A DNA stretch of 64,000 nucleotides, taken from NCBI RefSeq assembly GCF_000764305.2, contig NW_025946656.1, positions 124,001-188,000 of the forward strand, written 5' to 3'. Within the stretch, counting starts at the first letter, position 1; each line of letters starts with the position of its first letter. This stretch comes from Hyalella azteca (taxonomy: Eukaryota; Arthropoda; Malacostraca; Amphipoda; Hyalellidae). A program made the position numbers and the translations under genes. The notes under the pieces were generated by a model, which had not been told where the DNA came from, ran no database searches, and saw only the letters and a program-made list of their open reading frames with translations. Positions 1 to 12,278 of the stretch are shown here, piece by piece.

Positions 1-141
1 TATCGGAAATTGTAGATAAAAATTAAACAAAAATGCTTCCGTTGCGTGGGATCAACTGTGAAGCATTCGAAAAATTACTTCGTGATAGCCTTTGAAGTCT
101 TCATTGAAGACTGCCAGCATGATGAGCAGACTCTCCCTCCT

Positions 142-410
142 TTCTTCAGGCACACAATTTACAGTCACATCACCTCATTCCCAGGTATTTTAGAGCTTTT
201 TTCTGCCGTTCTTCAGACACAAAATTTACAGTCACATCACCTCATTCCCAGCTATTTTAGAGCTTTTTTTTTCTGCCGTTCTTCAGGCACACAATTTACA
301 GTCACATCACCTCATTCCCAGGTATTTTAGAGCTTTTTTCTGCCGTTCTTAAGGCACACAATTTACAGTCACATCACCTCATTCCCAGGTATTTTTGAGC
401 TTTTTTCTGA
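142..410 (+). repeat. Minisatellite, 67-70 bp unit, four copies
   Basis: Four head-to-tail copies of a unit beginning TTCTTCAGGCACACAATTTA and ending in a T-run followed by CTGCCG. Unit length varies from 67 to 70 bp, mainly through the T-run (six to nine T). Copy 2 has AGACACAAAA and AGCTATTTT variants; copy 4 has TTCTTAAGG and ends CTGAAG. An open frame crosses the repeats but follows the repeat period and ends inside it, so I do not treat it as a gene. The array stops at a short AG-run (411-420). Confidence 0.95.
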
Positions 411-771
411 AGAGAGAGAGCTTCCCTCCTACCCAGCCACGACGAGCCGTGAATGAAAATACTCCGGAAAATCTTGCCACTTCTTGGAACATTTTTCAGC
501 GCCTGCAGAAATATTCTCGACTTCATAGAGGGTAAATTCAAGGCATACAATGCATTGTCCCATGTTGCGATAAAATGCTTCAAATATTTCCCTTTAGGAA
601 ATTGGGAGATTCTTGACGGACTATTTAATTCTTCACGGAAAAGAAATTGAAATAGGAATGTAGCTTATTATGTAAGTAATTTTTAGATGTTTATGAAATA
701 TAATTAAAAAAGACTTAATAATTTATTTTCACGAAACTGGAACTGCTGATGAAGATAGTACTATGCTTAGA
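411..771. other. Unassigned sequence between two minisatellites
   Basis: Unique sequence with overlapping short open frames on both strands (about 65-70 codons). Neither shows a recognisable domain. I see no gene here. Confidence 0.6.
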
Positions 772-911
772 ATATTGATAATGGCATTGCTATGCTTGGT
801 ATATTGCTGATAGTATTGCTATGCCTGGTATATTGCTGATGGTATTGCTATGGTTGGTATATTGCTGATGGTATTGCTCTGCCTGGTATATTGCTGATGG
901 TATTGCTATTC
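772..911 (+). repeat. Minisatellite, 29 bp unit, about 4.5 copies
   Basis: Tandem copies of a 29 bp unit with the core GGTATTGCTATGCCTGGTAT followed by ATTGCTGAT. Copies differ by single bases (GCTTGG, GCCTGG, GGTTGG, GCTCTGCC). The unit itself contains the duplicated word GGTAT(A)TTGCT, so it may have grown from a shorter ancestor. Confidence 0.92.
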
Positions 912-1101
912 TTGTCTTCTTATATTTTTGTATCTTAGAAGCACCATCTGATGGCATGAAGGCACCTTAATGAAGATGGATGCCTCGACATAACTTTACT
1001 GAGGAACAATAGAGCGATGCTTCGAAAATCTTCGCTAACTATTTGTGCGATAGAATGCCGATTTAATCACAAATTCTTAAAACACATATAAACTTATTTA
1101 A

Positions 1102-1149
1102 ATTACTGGTCTTAAACTGATCAATTACTATTACTGGTCTTAAACTGAT
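1102..1149 (+). repeat. Short direct repeat, 20 bp twice
   Basis: ATTACTGGTCTTAAACTGAT occurs at 1102-1121 and again at 1130-1149, separated by 8 bp. A simple local duplication. Confidence 0.9.
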
Positions 1150-4100
1150 AAAAAAAATGAATTTTTATCAGCAGGATTATATGTAATTCTAAATGACTGA
1201 GAACCCGGAAATGAGCTTGAAGTATTCTTAGATGAATGGTAACTTATTGACTCCTGATGTTATCCATAAAATGTTGTCTGCAGATATCCGTAAATCAGCA
1301 GACTACTCACATGCCTCACATTGATTCGAACGTCAGTTAGGAAGAACGATGACAAGTATTTTGCTTATTCAAGAAATGAATAAAAAATATATGCTTTTTA
1401 AAAAAACTCATTTTATAAGAATGTGGTTTTCTATTTGCCGAATATTAGATCGAAAACTTTTGACGTGAATTAGAAAAAAAAACAGAGAAATTCCGCATAA
1501 TTTATCCCATGGCAATTTTAATAGAAAATTAGTTGGTGCTCACAATTATTCGAGCGAGTAATAATATCCGTCATATAAATAACAAAAATAACAATGAAAC
1601 TAATTAATATCAATAGTGTCACTCTTCTAAAGAGTCATGGGAACTGGTTGAGGTCGAGTCTGTTTTTTTAAACATTTCTCCCGTGTCTCAATTTTTGATA
1701 ACAAAGCCGCTGGAATTAATTGTTGAGAGTAGGTCATTACAGCACCAAGACGTGCCGGAAAGAACCGCAATAGCGTCTTATATTGCCTCTTTTATTGCCT
1801 CAATTCTAGAAGCACTGCAACATAGCATTTAAACCCTACATCCGTTGAAGGCAAGAAGAAAAATTTAATGCTGCAATGAGTATAGCCTTGTTTCCTTATT
1901 TAAATGGTGAAATTTTTCCTATGTTGAAATGAAGCTGGGCGTTTTTATAAGATTCTTCACTTATGTTTCATAAAATAAATGACTTTATTTTCCTGTGTCT
2001 GGTGATAGCAAAACTGATTCAAGTAAACAATATCGATGGAAATAATAGAGCGACTTAATTTATATAGATTAGTAAATTCGATCAAAAGTATCAACTTTTT
2101 TTGGTTATACGTAATAATTCTATCAATCTTAGTAGTACATTTTATATTCCTAGTGAAACAAAATCACGTTGACATAGTGCTTTTAGTTATTTATTCTTTG
2201 AAAATATATTATTCCCAAAAAACTAGAATTAAAATCGATAAGTTGTGTTTTGATGGATGTAAAACGAAATTTTAGTTAGTGCAACTTTAGAAACAATACC
2301 TATTTTAGACTGTCTTAAAGAAGATTTTTTAATGCAAGCAAAATGTCATTTTCTGCTTTCAATTTTGGTCCCTAAGAGTAAACAATGAACAACTGGGGCT
2401 TCCTCTGTGATGTTATAGTTAATATTACAATGCAATCATACTCTCAGTTATTATTTAAAAAGCGCAAAGATTTGCGTGGAAGAAAGGGTTTCCGTCATCA
2501 CTTTGAAATAACCATTAAATTTCGTCGCAACTCAAAGAATAAGTTCCGAACTTGATGAGGAACGTGTAATGGAAAACCTAATGAACGTTTTTTGGTTATT
2601 TCTACAACATGTACAATTTTCACCCCTATTTTTTCCTATATAGATGTAGATAACTATAGGAAACTATATCACCTATAAAGAACTGTTTTACTTTAATTTA
2701 ATCCCTAAATTCCGGGTCAATGTGCCATTTTAATGCAGAATATTAGCGTATTGAGTTTCATAAGAATAGAAAGAATAGCTTAGAATGTCGGTTCTTGTGT
2801 TCGTGATTTTCACTGAAGCCGCGTTGATTTTTGTGAATCAATTATGATCATGTTTTGCACACAAATTTCTGGGCATAAATGCGTTGGCTGCATTATTAGA
2901 CTAAATACAAAATTTGCACGATTCTCCTTCTCTAAATCAGCATATGAAAAATATACTTAATTTGATTTGCCTGTGGCCAACGATGGAGGAAATTTTGTGT
3001 CGACTATAATGACTGGCAGACAGTTAAATTGAAAGCCAATTCGTGTAGAATTCAGAAACTTCGAGCTCATCGAAAACTCTCTTATGGTGAATTTGTAATG
3101 TAGAAGATAGAAATCGGTGTCATTTTTAATTTAATGTGAGGCGAAAATATTTGTCAAAAAACTCTTTATTATTCTAAATATTTTTTTAATTTTAGTTTAG
3201 AGTTCGCCGAAATAACTGTGCGGAATGCTGAGGTTCGTTGATTATTGTCGCGTGGAAAGCCGGAGCGAAGGTGGGTGCTACGTTATGATGTGAATATGTA
3301 AATATATATGTGAATAGATTTGCTAATAGATTTGATGTGGACAAATTGTGTGAGATTTATGATATATATATTTATGAATACGTTTAATTTGTTGCTTAAT
3401 GTTATTTATCTAATTCATTTGTTTCTTTTAGGAAAGCCTCATATAGAGATTTAGCCTCAAAAAGTTTAGCCATTTAGCCTCAAATCTCAGCTGTGAATTT
3501 AAAGTGAACGTGCTAATATTATTCTTTGTTTATTATTCAAAAAGTTCATTTTAAAGAGTGGTGAAATAAAGAGTTTTAATTATGATTCATGAGTGACTTA
3601 CACTTATGCGGTCATGTAGGCTAGTGTGGCTTGGGAGCCCCAGCAATAAATTTAATAAAATTTGATGCAGTATTATTACATCCACAGTAAAAAATGAAAA
3701 GAATTTTTTATGAAAAGATTACACTGAACGAGTGAGTGAGCTATTTTTATATTTAAATTAGGACAAGATTTTGTGGGGCTCTGACCCAGTTAAATTCATA
3801 AAAAAAAAATAGATTTTACTACAGGAATCTCCTATTTTCTTATAACGTGTTGGAGATTAATTATAATGATTAATAAATCATTGCGTAAAATGATTTAAAA
3901 TTTTGAATTTTCAAAAGACTAATATATATCTACAAATTACTCATTTCTATTTGTTTATTACTCTAATAATAATTAAAGTGATTATATACTCATTGTTACA
4001 GTAACTATAGCTACTCTCAGCGCCGGAGAATAGAGAAAGCGGCCAGACTATCCGCATCAATAGACTTGTTATTACACGAGAATTCAGGAGTATCCTCAGG

Positions 4101-4595
4101 AATGTAGTCGAGTTACTCCGAGGATAATAAAGGATCCATTGAGCACGCTTGTTCAATATACTATTCATGAAATACATTGTAATTTGCTACGTATTATTTA
4201 TATTGGTAAATTTGTGCCCTTGATGTCTAGTATCGAAGTCCAACAATATTATCAAATTTTTTCGCAGAGAGAATATGGTTTCACGACATAATGAGGTTTA
4301 GCACTTATATCGAAATAAATATTCACCTGCTCATGGAAATTTGATCAATTAATTGTTTTGAATTTTAATTTTAACTATTTCCAGTTTCGTTAAAGCTCGT
4401 TCTTTCGGTGGGAGCGCAGCTGTCTAATTTAAGCTTGAGTCGCAACCTATAATTTTTTGATATAATATATTAATTTGAACAATTTACCAATGCAGAGAGC
4501 GGAAAAATTAATTATTTATCCAATCAATCCATCGACTGCCCTGTAGCTCGTTATCATAGTCTGATGAAGCCAAGGAATCTGATGATACCACAGAC
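1150..4595. other. AT-rich unassigned DNA
   Basis: No supported gene, RNA or mobile element. Short open frames at 2036-2275 (+) and 3947-4177 (-) have no recognisable domain and typical chance composition; the first is a hydrophobic Leu/Ile-rich translation of AT-rich DNA. Confidence 0.6.
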
Positions 4596-4834
4596 TTAAC
4601 TCTCTACTGCCGATGTCACTCTCCAGGATCATAACTTTCAACTTTAATTATACGTAAACTATTGAGTGTAGTATCCTGGAACGTTTGTACGCAACAGAGA
4701 ACATTTTAAAGTTGTCATACATTGCGGCAACCATCAGTGCAAGTCATTTTGCGCTCACTAGAACGTATCCTTTTTGGGAAGTAGGCGCGTGACAATATTG
4801 CTCCGGTTACTCATGTCAGGCGGTAGAGGGTTAA
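4596..4834 (+). mobile_element. piggyBac-like MITE, copy 1
   Basis: A 239 bp element bounded by TTAA on both sides (4596-4599 and 4831-4834), with terminal inverted repeats TTAACTCTCTACTGCC at the left and GGCGGTAGAGGGTTAA at the right (two mismatches). The same element is present at 16693-16933 in the same orientation; the last 100 bp or so of the two copies differ at only about two positions, while the left halves are more diverged. TTAA target duplication with CCC-rich termini is the hallmark of the piggyBac superfamily. No transposase is encoded, so it is non-autonomous. Confidence 0.88.
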
Positions 4835-7800
4835 CATTCGGCGCACATGGAAGAATAGTCCCTCTCTCCCCAACAGGTTCTCCAAAATTTCGACGATGGT
4901 AGAGGGAAAACTTTCAGTTAAACCAGTCCTGCGTGCCCTTTTTTGCAATTGTCTAGAGAATAATGTCGGATCTTACGATCATTGCAGACGAACGTTTTAC
5001 TGCCTATCATTGAAGACTTTACGAGCGATCTCGTGACTTTGGGACCTTTTCGTTCAACGGAAGCCTCTGCTAATCCCATTAAAAGCTCCATATTCTTTAA
5101 ACAGGAGATAGTTCATTTCACGCTAGGTGTACATGTACGCAATGAGTGATGATCCGTTAAAAATTTTTTACTTTTTATATAGTAAGATAATAATGGGTAA
5201 TCTGATGCTTATGATTCCGTTTTAGGTTTAAACAAATAAAAAATGTATTATCAAGTTCGGTTTTATAATTTCAATGATGCGTATTTCCAAAGTAAATCTA
5301 GTTACAAGGGTTCGTTCCGTGCTCATAAGATACTTTTACGGTAAATGTAAGCGCTCTGAAATGTCTGTTTATTTTTGTGATCGAAATTTAGGCTAAAAAA
5401 TACTGCAAATGTATGTGATTTTTATTCCGAGAGACTCTTTAGAGTAGCACGGAAATACGTTTTTATCATGTAAAAGTAGACTAACGCAAGAATTTTGTTA
5501 AAAAACAGCCGCTAACGAATCCCATGGATGATTGAGCAAGTGAGCGAGTAACCATTATTCATGAATGAATTTATCTTACTCCTAATGAACGAATATTGAT
5601 TAATAATATTGATAAATAATAATGGTTACTGGGACGAATTTATGAATCAGTTGGTAAAGTTGGAGCTTATATATTGAAATAAATAATACGACTTCAGCAA
5701 AGAATGGCCACTTGAAGCTCACAGATCACTCTTATATTTTCCAAGATCTACCTATAATCAACTAGCCCTTCAGTAGTAATGGGCATCAAAATTTGCAATG
5801 ATTAAAACGCTTTTCGCCTGGAAAATATATCTATACATTCCTACTTTGTACTAGGAAAGGATGGGCTGATGTGATCGCAGATTTGCACTTCATGTTCTGG
5901 ATTTGTTGGAGTTTGTAGAAACATGTCATTATGAAGTGTTATGTTTGAAGTGGGCTGTGGATCGAGAACATCAAACCAGCTTAAATGGAAACGATTATCT
6001 GGATTGTTAAAGTGGTGATCACGATTGTGAAGCAGGGTGTACGAACGTTAGCTTTTCCTCATGAATTACCGTTAGTGTTTTTGATAGGCAAAAGGAAATA
6101 ATCAAAAACATTTTAGAAGCGAGAAATTGTTAACCATTGATACAAATAATTATTCAATTACGAAAATAAGATTCAGCCTTCAACCCAACCTCAATAATTA
6201 ATTAGGCATTCATTCCCTTTAAGTTTTTTTAAAATATAGACGGACCATTTCTTACATAAAAACCGCCACTTATTTTCAAGACTTACACTCATTTCACAGT
6301 TTCATTTTACTTTAAAACTTTTATGACAAATACGTTTAAGTCCCTCTGTGATTATCAACGAGAAACCCACTTCAGCTGCTTTTTAAATAAATTTTTAATT
6401 CCGATGCACATATTTCGTTTACATCATTTCAGGAAATAAACTGCGACCATATATTACACACAACAATTAGTGCTACCTGTTGTAATTGAGGACTATTCAC
6501 CTGAAAATAATTGATTCGAAACCACCAAACGTTATTAAAGTCTTGATAAATTAACGCTAGCGGTCGTTTTGTGCTATTTAGCCGGTCTATATAAGCGTAT
6601 CACTCGCAAGTATTCTTACGTGTTTCTCTTATCAAACGGTGTCAGTGGGCAACATTTGAGCTTGAAGTCGAGAGTCATAAATAAATTTTTTACTCGCTAT
6701 TTTTTATCTAATTTTTTTATTAGCTATCGCCTCACGTGGAAGGTTGAGGAACTAAAATAATTACAGTGAATGTAAGCCAATTCGTGTCGTGCTTTTTAAC
6801 GTTGGTTGAGCATTCACACTCCAAGCGGCTTGATAATGATCGCGTGTGCATCATTTTAACTCTTACTCAAGCCTGCCTGCTAAGAAGATATTTGGGTATC
6901 TATGTTTACTCATTGGTATGATTCCTTGTAACAATGTATTAAGCATTGTATTATCTTGAAAACAGTTCACTGTTGACGCTTTCTGTCTTTTTAAGGCGAA
7001 AACAATGGTAATGACATGCTAAGTGTTTTTATTTTGCCTTTGGTAAGGAGATAAATGAAAACCCGAAAATTTTTTTGGGCATCATAAGTTAATAGTAACC
7101 ATTAACAGTTTTTTCATATTTCCTCTTGATAAATGCCTCTCATGGCACCTAAATATTGTACTTATTTTTTTCATTTAAGACGTGTGGCAACGGCCAGAAT
7201 TTTGTGACTAATGGAACTGTATTTATCATTAATAATATAAACTCTAATTAGCAACTCTGATTGAATTATTTTTCAAACTTAATTCGAATCTCGGCCTAAA
7301 ATTTTGACAGTTTTGATTTAAGTTAGCGCACATATAGCAGTATCAGGGTAAAGTGACGCCTAAGTCATTGCAGTATAAAGCTTCAAATTCATGTATTTAA
7401 TTTCATAAATTAATTGCATAAATAAGTGAAACATGAACTAAAAATAACGAGACATACAAACTTTTTAAAATAAATGATAGACATTTTTGAAACGGAGCCA
7501 TGCATGTAAAATTCCACCAAGTCATACATAAATATTACTTTATTTCAGGCAACATCATTGTAAAACGAACGCCATGACTCGTAACGCTTATCAGCCTCAT
7601 CACATCGATAATTGCTTCTCTTTAGCGAGCCGAGCTCTATGAATATATTATGCTCGGATAAATATGAAGCAAGAGGTTAAACACTGTTCTATAATAAACG
7701 CACCTAAAACCACTAATGACGTAATTATTCAAAGCCCATATCTTATAGGCAGGGAAGTTAAAATGTAATTTTTGTATTAATTAGAGTATAAAAGTTCATT

Positions 7801-9300
7801 TATGAGAAAAATTTACCAATATCAGTCTATAAATTTCCGCTTATGAAAATTCCTGCAACATGAAAATAGAAGTAGCGTGTTCCCGACCAATAGAGTGTTT
7901 TTTCATCTTAGTTGAAGGAATTTTCTTCATTTCTGCGAGCGGTTGAACTTAATGTAATGATAATAAAACATCGAATAAACTAAATTATTAAAAAAATCTT
8001 TTCTGTGTCGTTCAAAGACGTTTCAGTTCACTGTTGAATAGTTCATTTCTGAACATGCAAGTTCATTTCTTGTTCACTTTATAGTCCTCCACATGAGACT
8101 ATGGGTATTATTTTATAATAATACTGATTCATTCATGATGTCTATATCGTTACGTTAAATTCTTCCATTAGAGGTCCCGTGAATATATTTTTTTCCTTTT
8201 AGAAGCAAAAATGTCCAATTCCACAAGAAATATCAGCTATGTAACTCAAGTTTTACCACTTCGGTAACTCAAGGCGTCGCTCCCACTGCAATAGCGCCAA
8301 TCATGCTACCAGAATGTCATCCAAACTTCACCAGACACAGAAATTGTTTCCTTCCATCGTGAAAACTTTTTCATTGAAATATTTTCCAAGTTTGGAGAGA
8401 TATTGGTGCTGTAGCCACGAAACTTCCTTGTGCTTGGAGGTTATGTCAAACTAAATAAAGAGTTTGCACAGGATGCGGCGTCCAGAGTGGAAAAGTCAGC
8501 ATGGTCGAAGGGATCAAGAAATCGCGTAAACACGAGAAATCTTCGCCCACAAATATAAATCTGACGGTATTTTTCCCGCTTAGCTTGGTTGCAGAAGATC
8601 TCATATCTCGTGGGTTGTAAAATATCACTTTCATTACGAGAAGTTATGCTAGGGAAAGAAGTGTTTGTAACAAATTCCAAACGTTCAGATCGACGCAAAA
8701 TGAAACTGGATTTGAGTCATGAAAGACACACGTAGATTGTTATGTAATGCAAGCTTTTTCGTACAAAGCAGTCCAAGTGAAGAGGAGTCATGAAATATTA
8801 AAGCTCATTTATAAATTAATCCCAATTACTACATCTAATTAATTCATTATCAATTAACAATATCGGAGGATATTTGAATTAATTATTTTGTTATACGAGG
8901 AACATAACGACGAGGTCAATTTAGTTCAATGAATAGCGAATATTACATGTCATTCAATTTATTTGCTTCTGCGTTTAGCTGAGATGATATTTTATTTAAT
9001 GAAATTTCTTAAAACTAATTCTTTTCAAATGAACAAATTGAAAAAAAATTTAAAAATTTTCCCTTCCTCCATGGAATCGTCCAAACAAGCATGATCGAAC
9101 AGTAGTAATTAGATTATCATTTTCACTTTTTATTTTATATATTTAATCGTTCACAAGCCACAAACTAATTCTCAAAACTAACAATTTTGTTCATAATTAA
9201 TCAAATTTGATTATGTATCACATCGAAGTAGTTCGTTTGAAGATAGGGTGCATGATGTTTTCTGGAAATGTTTTTACAACTGCCATAACTTTTTGACAGA
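4835..9300. other. AT-rich unassigned DNA
   Basis: No gene recognised. Small open frames (6569-6760 +, 8441-8698 -) lack any domain I know. The stretch 8020-8080 repeats the word GTTCATTTCT with small changes, also seen in the foldback at 11.6 kb. Otherwise unique AT-rich sequence. Confidence 0.6.
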
Positions 9301-9310
9301 GAACAAAAAT

Positions 9311-9674
9311 TAATTCGGGTAAAGAACACCTGTGGCTACGCATAATCGTTTTACCATTTATTCGGCGAATTAAAATGTTCAGTGACATCGTACGATATCA
9401 GCTTCCTTTCCTTTACTCTGGCAACAGGAAACATGTCGAACATTTGGATGATGTCTTAAGTAAAAAAATGCTTTGCTTACACTGAAATGGAAATGGCATA
9501 CAAGCAAATAAGAACCTTACAGGCCACTGGATACCATATCATCAACAAGATCTTGAACCAGAAACCGTTCAGGAAACCAAATGTCTTCCACTAAACATGA
9601 CTCAAGAAGAGATGCAGATGTTCATCCAGAAAACAGGAGGGGCAAATAAAACAGGCAACAAGAAAGCGTGTTAG
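9311..9674 (+). pseudogene. Possible decayed coding remnant, unidentified
   Basis: One plus-strand frame stays open for about 55 codons up to a TGA at 9483-9485 and continues in the same frame for a further 62 codons (9486-9671) to a TAG at 9672-9674. The second part reads like protein: it contains the runs LTGHWIPYHQQDLEPETVQE and MTQEEMQMFIQKTGG. Its DNA is purine-rich on the plus strand, unlike the flanks. No family is recognised and there is no clear ATG or splice site that would make it a real exon. It may be an old mobile-element ORF, a pseudogene, or chance. Confidence 0.22.
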
Positions 9675-10069
9675 AAACAATTGTAGCAATATATGTAACA
9701 CAGTCCTTAGAGGGAACTAATAACCATACAGACAGTAAAAACACTACTGGGAACACCAATTCCAGACAACCCCATACTACAGGCAAAGAAAACCCGTTTA
9801 AGCTCTAATGTGCGTTTCAGACATATAGAAGCGCGAAAGAAAAAAATATATTAATGTGATGCCAACAGGTCCTATTTAATCTGTCACTTTAATTAAGCTG
9901 GAGCTTCAACCCCGTACCTAAAGTTTATTTAAACCTTGCCCTTAACATAATTAAACCTTATAAGCATATAGATTATAGAGTAACCCTTTACTAAATGCAT
10001 ATGTATATCCTTGATGCCATGGATGTAATCTTTCCACCACTCAACTCTGCAGCCAAGATTCAAGACTCC

Positions 10070-10260
10070 GTTGGCTTTTAATGGGCGCTAGTTTGGCTGA
10101 ACAAGCAATTCAGCTGCGTCCGTTCCTGCTAAGCTGCGCCAATTAAAGTCCTGAGCCAATCGGGCTCAATTTGGCACTTCATTGGCAAGCGGCTCCCGCT
10201 TTATGACCGGCCGTTCCCAGCGGGGCGCGATCGAAAGAGCCTCCGATGTCTTAGACTCTC
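10070..10260. promoter_or_regulatory. GC-richer block, candidate conserved noncoding/regulatory element
   Basis: A sharp GC-rich island in AT-rich DNA. It holds several short dyads, for example TGAGCC-AATCG-GGCTCA (10153-10169) and GCTGAA-CAAGCAA-TTCAGC, repeated AGCTGCG words, an inverted CCAAT word, CAATTAAA and TTTATGAC. The last two resemble homeodomain and caudal/Abd-B type sites of animals. No long open frame crosses it. The function is inferred from composition and motif density only. Confidence 0.3.
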
Positions 10261-11547
10261 TATTAGCCCTGTAACTTAATTGAGTTGACTTTAACTTGAA
10301 TGATTAGGTTACTTAAATGTTTAACTCTGCAGAAATGTTGCTTGAAATCGGTTTAAGTCTGAAATTTAAACGAAAGCTGGCACACAACTACAAGAATAAT
10401 TTCTAAATATTATTTTAATTTTGTTTATATTGATTTTGTTGTGGTTTTCTAATGCGGGACGCTATCCAAAACACAAAATGGTTTTACATTTATGTTCTAA
10501 GATAAAACGTCCTCATTGTCATTCAAATATGGACAAAAGAATAATAACAAGTTTGCGGATAGAATTTTATGCGAAATGAGTAATTTTGTTTATATGGCAA
10601 AAATTAAACCATTCGTGAACCCAGGTCAAGCACTTGCGTCACCAAACGAATAAAATAATTTTTAAGTTGATCACACCGGGAAATTTTGGCTGTAGTACCG
10701 AAATAGCATTCACTTCCGAGCCTGCCTTTTTACCTTAGAACAGCAAAAGAACATTTGGCCCAATTATAGCTAATTTCGAGGGTGTTAATATCATCAAATT
10801 CCGGAGTGATTTTTATTGTAAGTCTGTTGAACACAGAGAATGTTCAACAGATAAATCGAGTATGGTATCATTCACTTTCCTTCACTCGGTGTGGGGAACA
10901 AATATGGAGTTTTTTTCACTAGAAATATGGTATTGAATTTTCCCAATCATGCTCAAAGCCTGAAACCTTCTAACGCTTCAATCGAAATTTTTAGATAAGA
11001 CAACAGTTGATGTTACGGTGTTATGTTCATTTTTTTATTGTATTCATTTTCTTCATCTTGTTGTGCTTGCAAATACGTTGTTAAATTTTTTACGGACACG
11101 GCTTAATTACTGTTTCCATGAATTACACTCTAGCAATTCTAATTTATTGAAATTTATAATCGGTATATAACAATTTATCTTACCTTAAGTGAATTACTGT
11201 AATGATTAAACAATTGTTATTGTATCATTATTGATGAATTAAATCTCTTCTCCCAGTAAAGGGAAATTTTTCTATGGTTTTAGCGTCTGAAAATAATTAA
11301 GTGACAGCGCAAGTACTTCTCTAAATCTCTTTGCATTTGCACATGCAAGCTTAGATTGAATAAAACATTGCTCCAAAACTTGGACCAGAACAATCAGCAA
11401 GCTCTCGAATGTAGCGAACAAACCTTGATGTTATAACACAAAGGTTCGTCTTTTCCAACTAACTTCATTACTCGTAGGAAACTTTCTTCTGCTGACGAAC
11501 GAGAACAAGCGACATCTGCTGGAATGTCAATGAGCAGCTCTTGCTGC
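10261..11547. other. AT-rich unassigned DNA
   Basis: No gene seen. The only structured item is the hairpin at 10823-10851, listed separately. Confidence 0.6.
10823..10851. repeat. Perfect 11 bp hairpin
   Basis: TCTGTTGAACA (10823-10833) and its exact reverse complement TGTTCAACAGA (10841-10851) around a 7-base loop CAGAGAA. No T-run follows and no gene is near, so a terminator role is not supported. Confidence 0.85.
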
Positions 11548-11688
11548 ACTGAACTCACCAAATTTATTTTCACGACAAGAAAAATTAGTTGTTAATGAAC
11601 TGTCTAATAGTTCATTTCTAACTAATTTTTCTATAGTTCATTTCTAACTAATTTTTCTTGTCGTGAAAATGAATTTTGTGAGTTCAGT
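11548..11688. mobile_element. Foldback element with 40 bp inverted arms
   Basis: Left arm 11548 to about 11589 begins ACTGAACTCAC and runs through TTTTCACGACAAGAAAAATT; right arm from about 11647 to 11688 is its near-perfect reverse complement, ending GTGAGTTCAGT. The central part holds an internal direct duplication of ATAGTTCATTTCTAACTAAT, giving a second, shorter inverted partner for the left arm. It has the shape of a small hairpin MITE. No convincing target duplication was found. Confidence 0.75.
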
Positions 11689-12028
11689 AATCAGGGAAGT
11701 GTGTGATCAGGAAAGTAGGATCTGAAAATAATTCGACAACTTTTATAAGTAAATGTAACCGCTATAATTTGATTCATCATCCTATTGATAGAATTTTTGT
11801 TAAGTAATGAGTATTTACGGGCAGAAAACTTCAAGAAAATTATCTTTTTAAAGCCTCTTATACGTATATAAAAAGGTGTGAAAAATATATGATATTTGAA
11901 ACAACCAATAAATTAACAAATTTTCTTGAACGGAAATGCTCGACTGGTAATCAGCCTGCTCAATTATTAAAATCATTTAGCTAACAGATTAGTGAAAATC
12001 GGGTCGTTACAATCACCAAGGATTATTT
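11689..12028. other. Unassigned DNA
   Basis: Nothing recognised between the foldback and the tandem duplication. Confidence 0.6.
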
Positions 12029-12278
12029 TGTCTTGAAATCCCGCAGAATTGTTCTTTATTCAGGTTTATGAACCACGCAAACATGATTCTGTATTTTAAT
12101 GTTCCTAGTGAATATGAATTGCTCTGCAGTATTTCACCATAACTGATTGAAGATGTCTTGAAATCACGCAGAATTGTTCTTTATTTAGGTTTATGAACCA
12201 CGCAAACATGATTCTGTATTTTAATGTTGCTAGTGAATATGAATTGCTCTGCAGTATTTCACCATAACTGATTGAAGA
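12029..12278 (+). repeat. Recent 125 bp tandem duplication
   Basis: Two adjacent 125 bp units, 12029-12153 and 12154-12278, each beginning TGTCTTGAAATC and ending TAACTGATTGAAGA. I see only three differences: CCCGCAG/CACGCAG, TTATTCAGG/TTATTTAGG and GTTCCTAG/GTTGCTAG. The near identity implies a young event. A 60-codon minus-strand frame spans the junction and itself contains a repeated tail; it is a product of the duplication. Confidence 0.97.

Noticed and set aside
46..330. 94-codon open frame over the first minisatellite
   Set aside because: It follows the repeat unit, and its translation repeats FTVTSPHS/LQSHHLIPS in a shifting frame.
374..650. Overlapping frames on opposite strands
   Set aside because: Mutual overlap, no domain, no splice context.
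7271..7300. TTCGAATCTCGG resembling a tRNA T-arm
   Set aside because: No matching A box, acceptor stem or anticodon arm around it.
10823..10851. Hairpin as a transcription terminator
   Set aside because: No T-tract and no upstream gene; bacterial-type terminators do not apply here.
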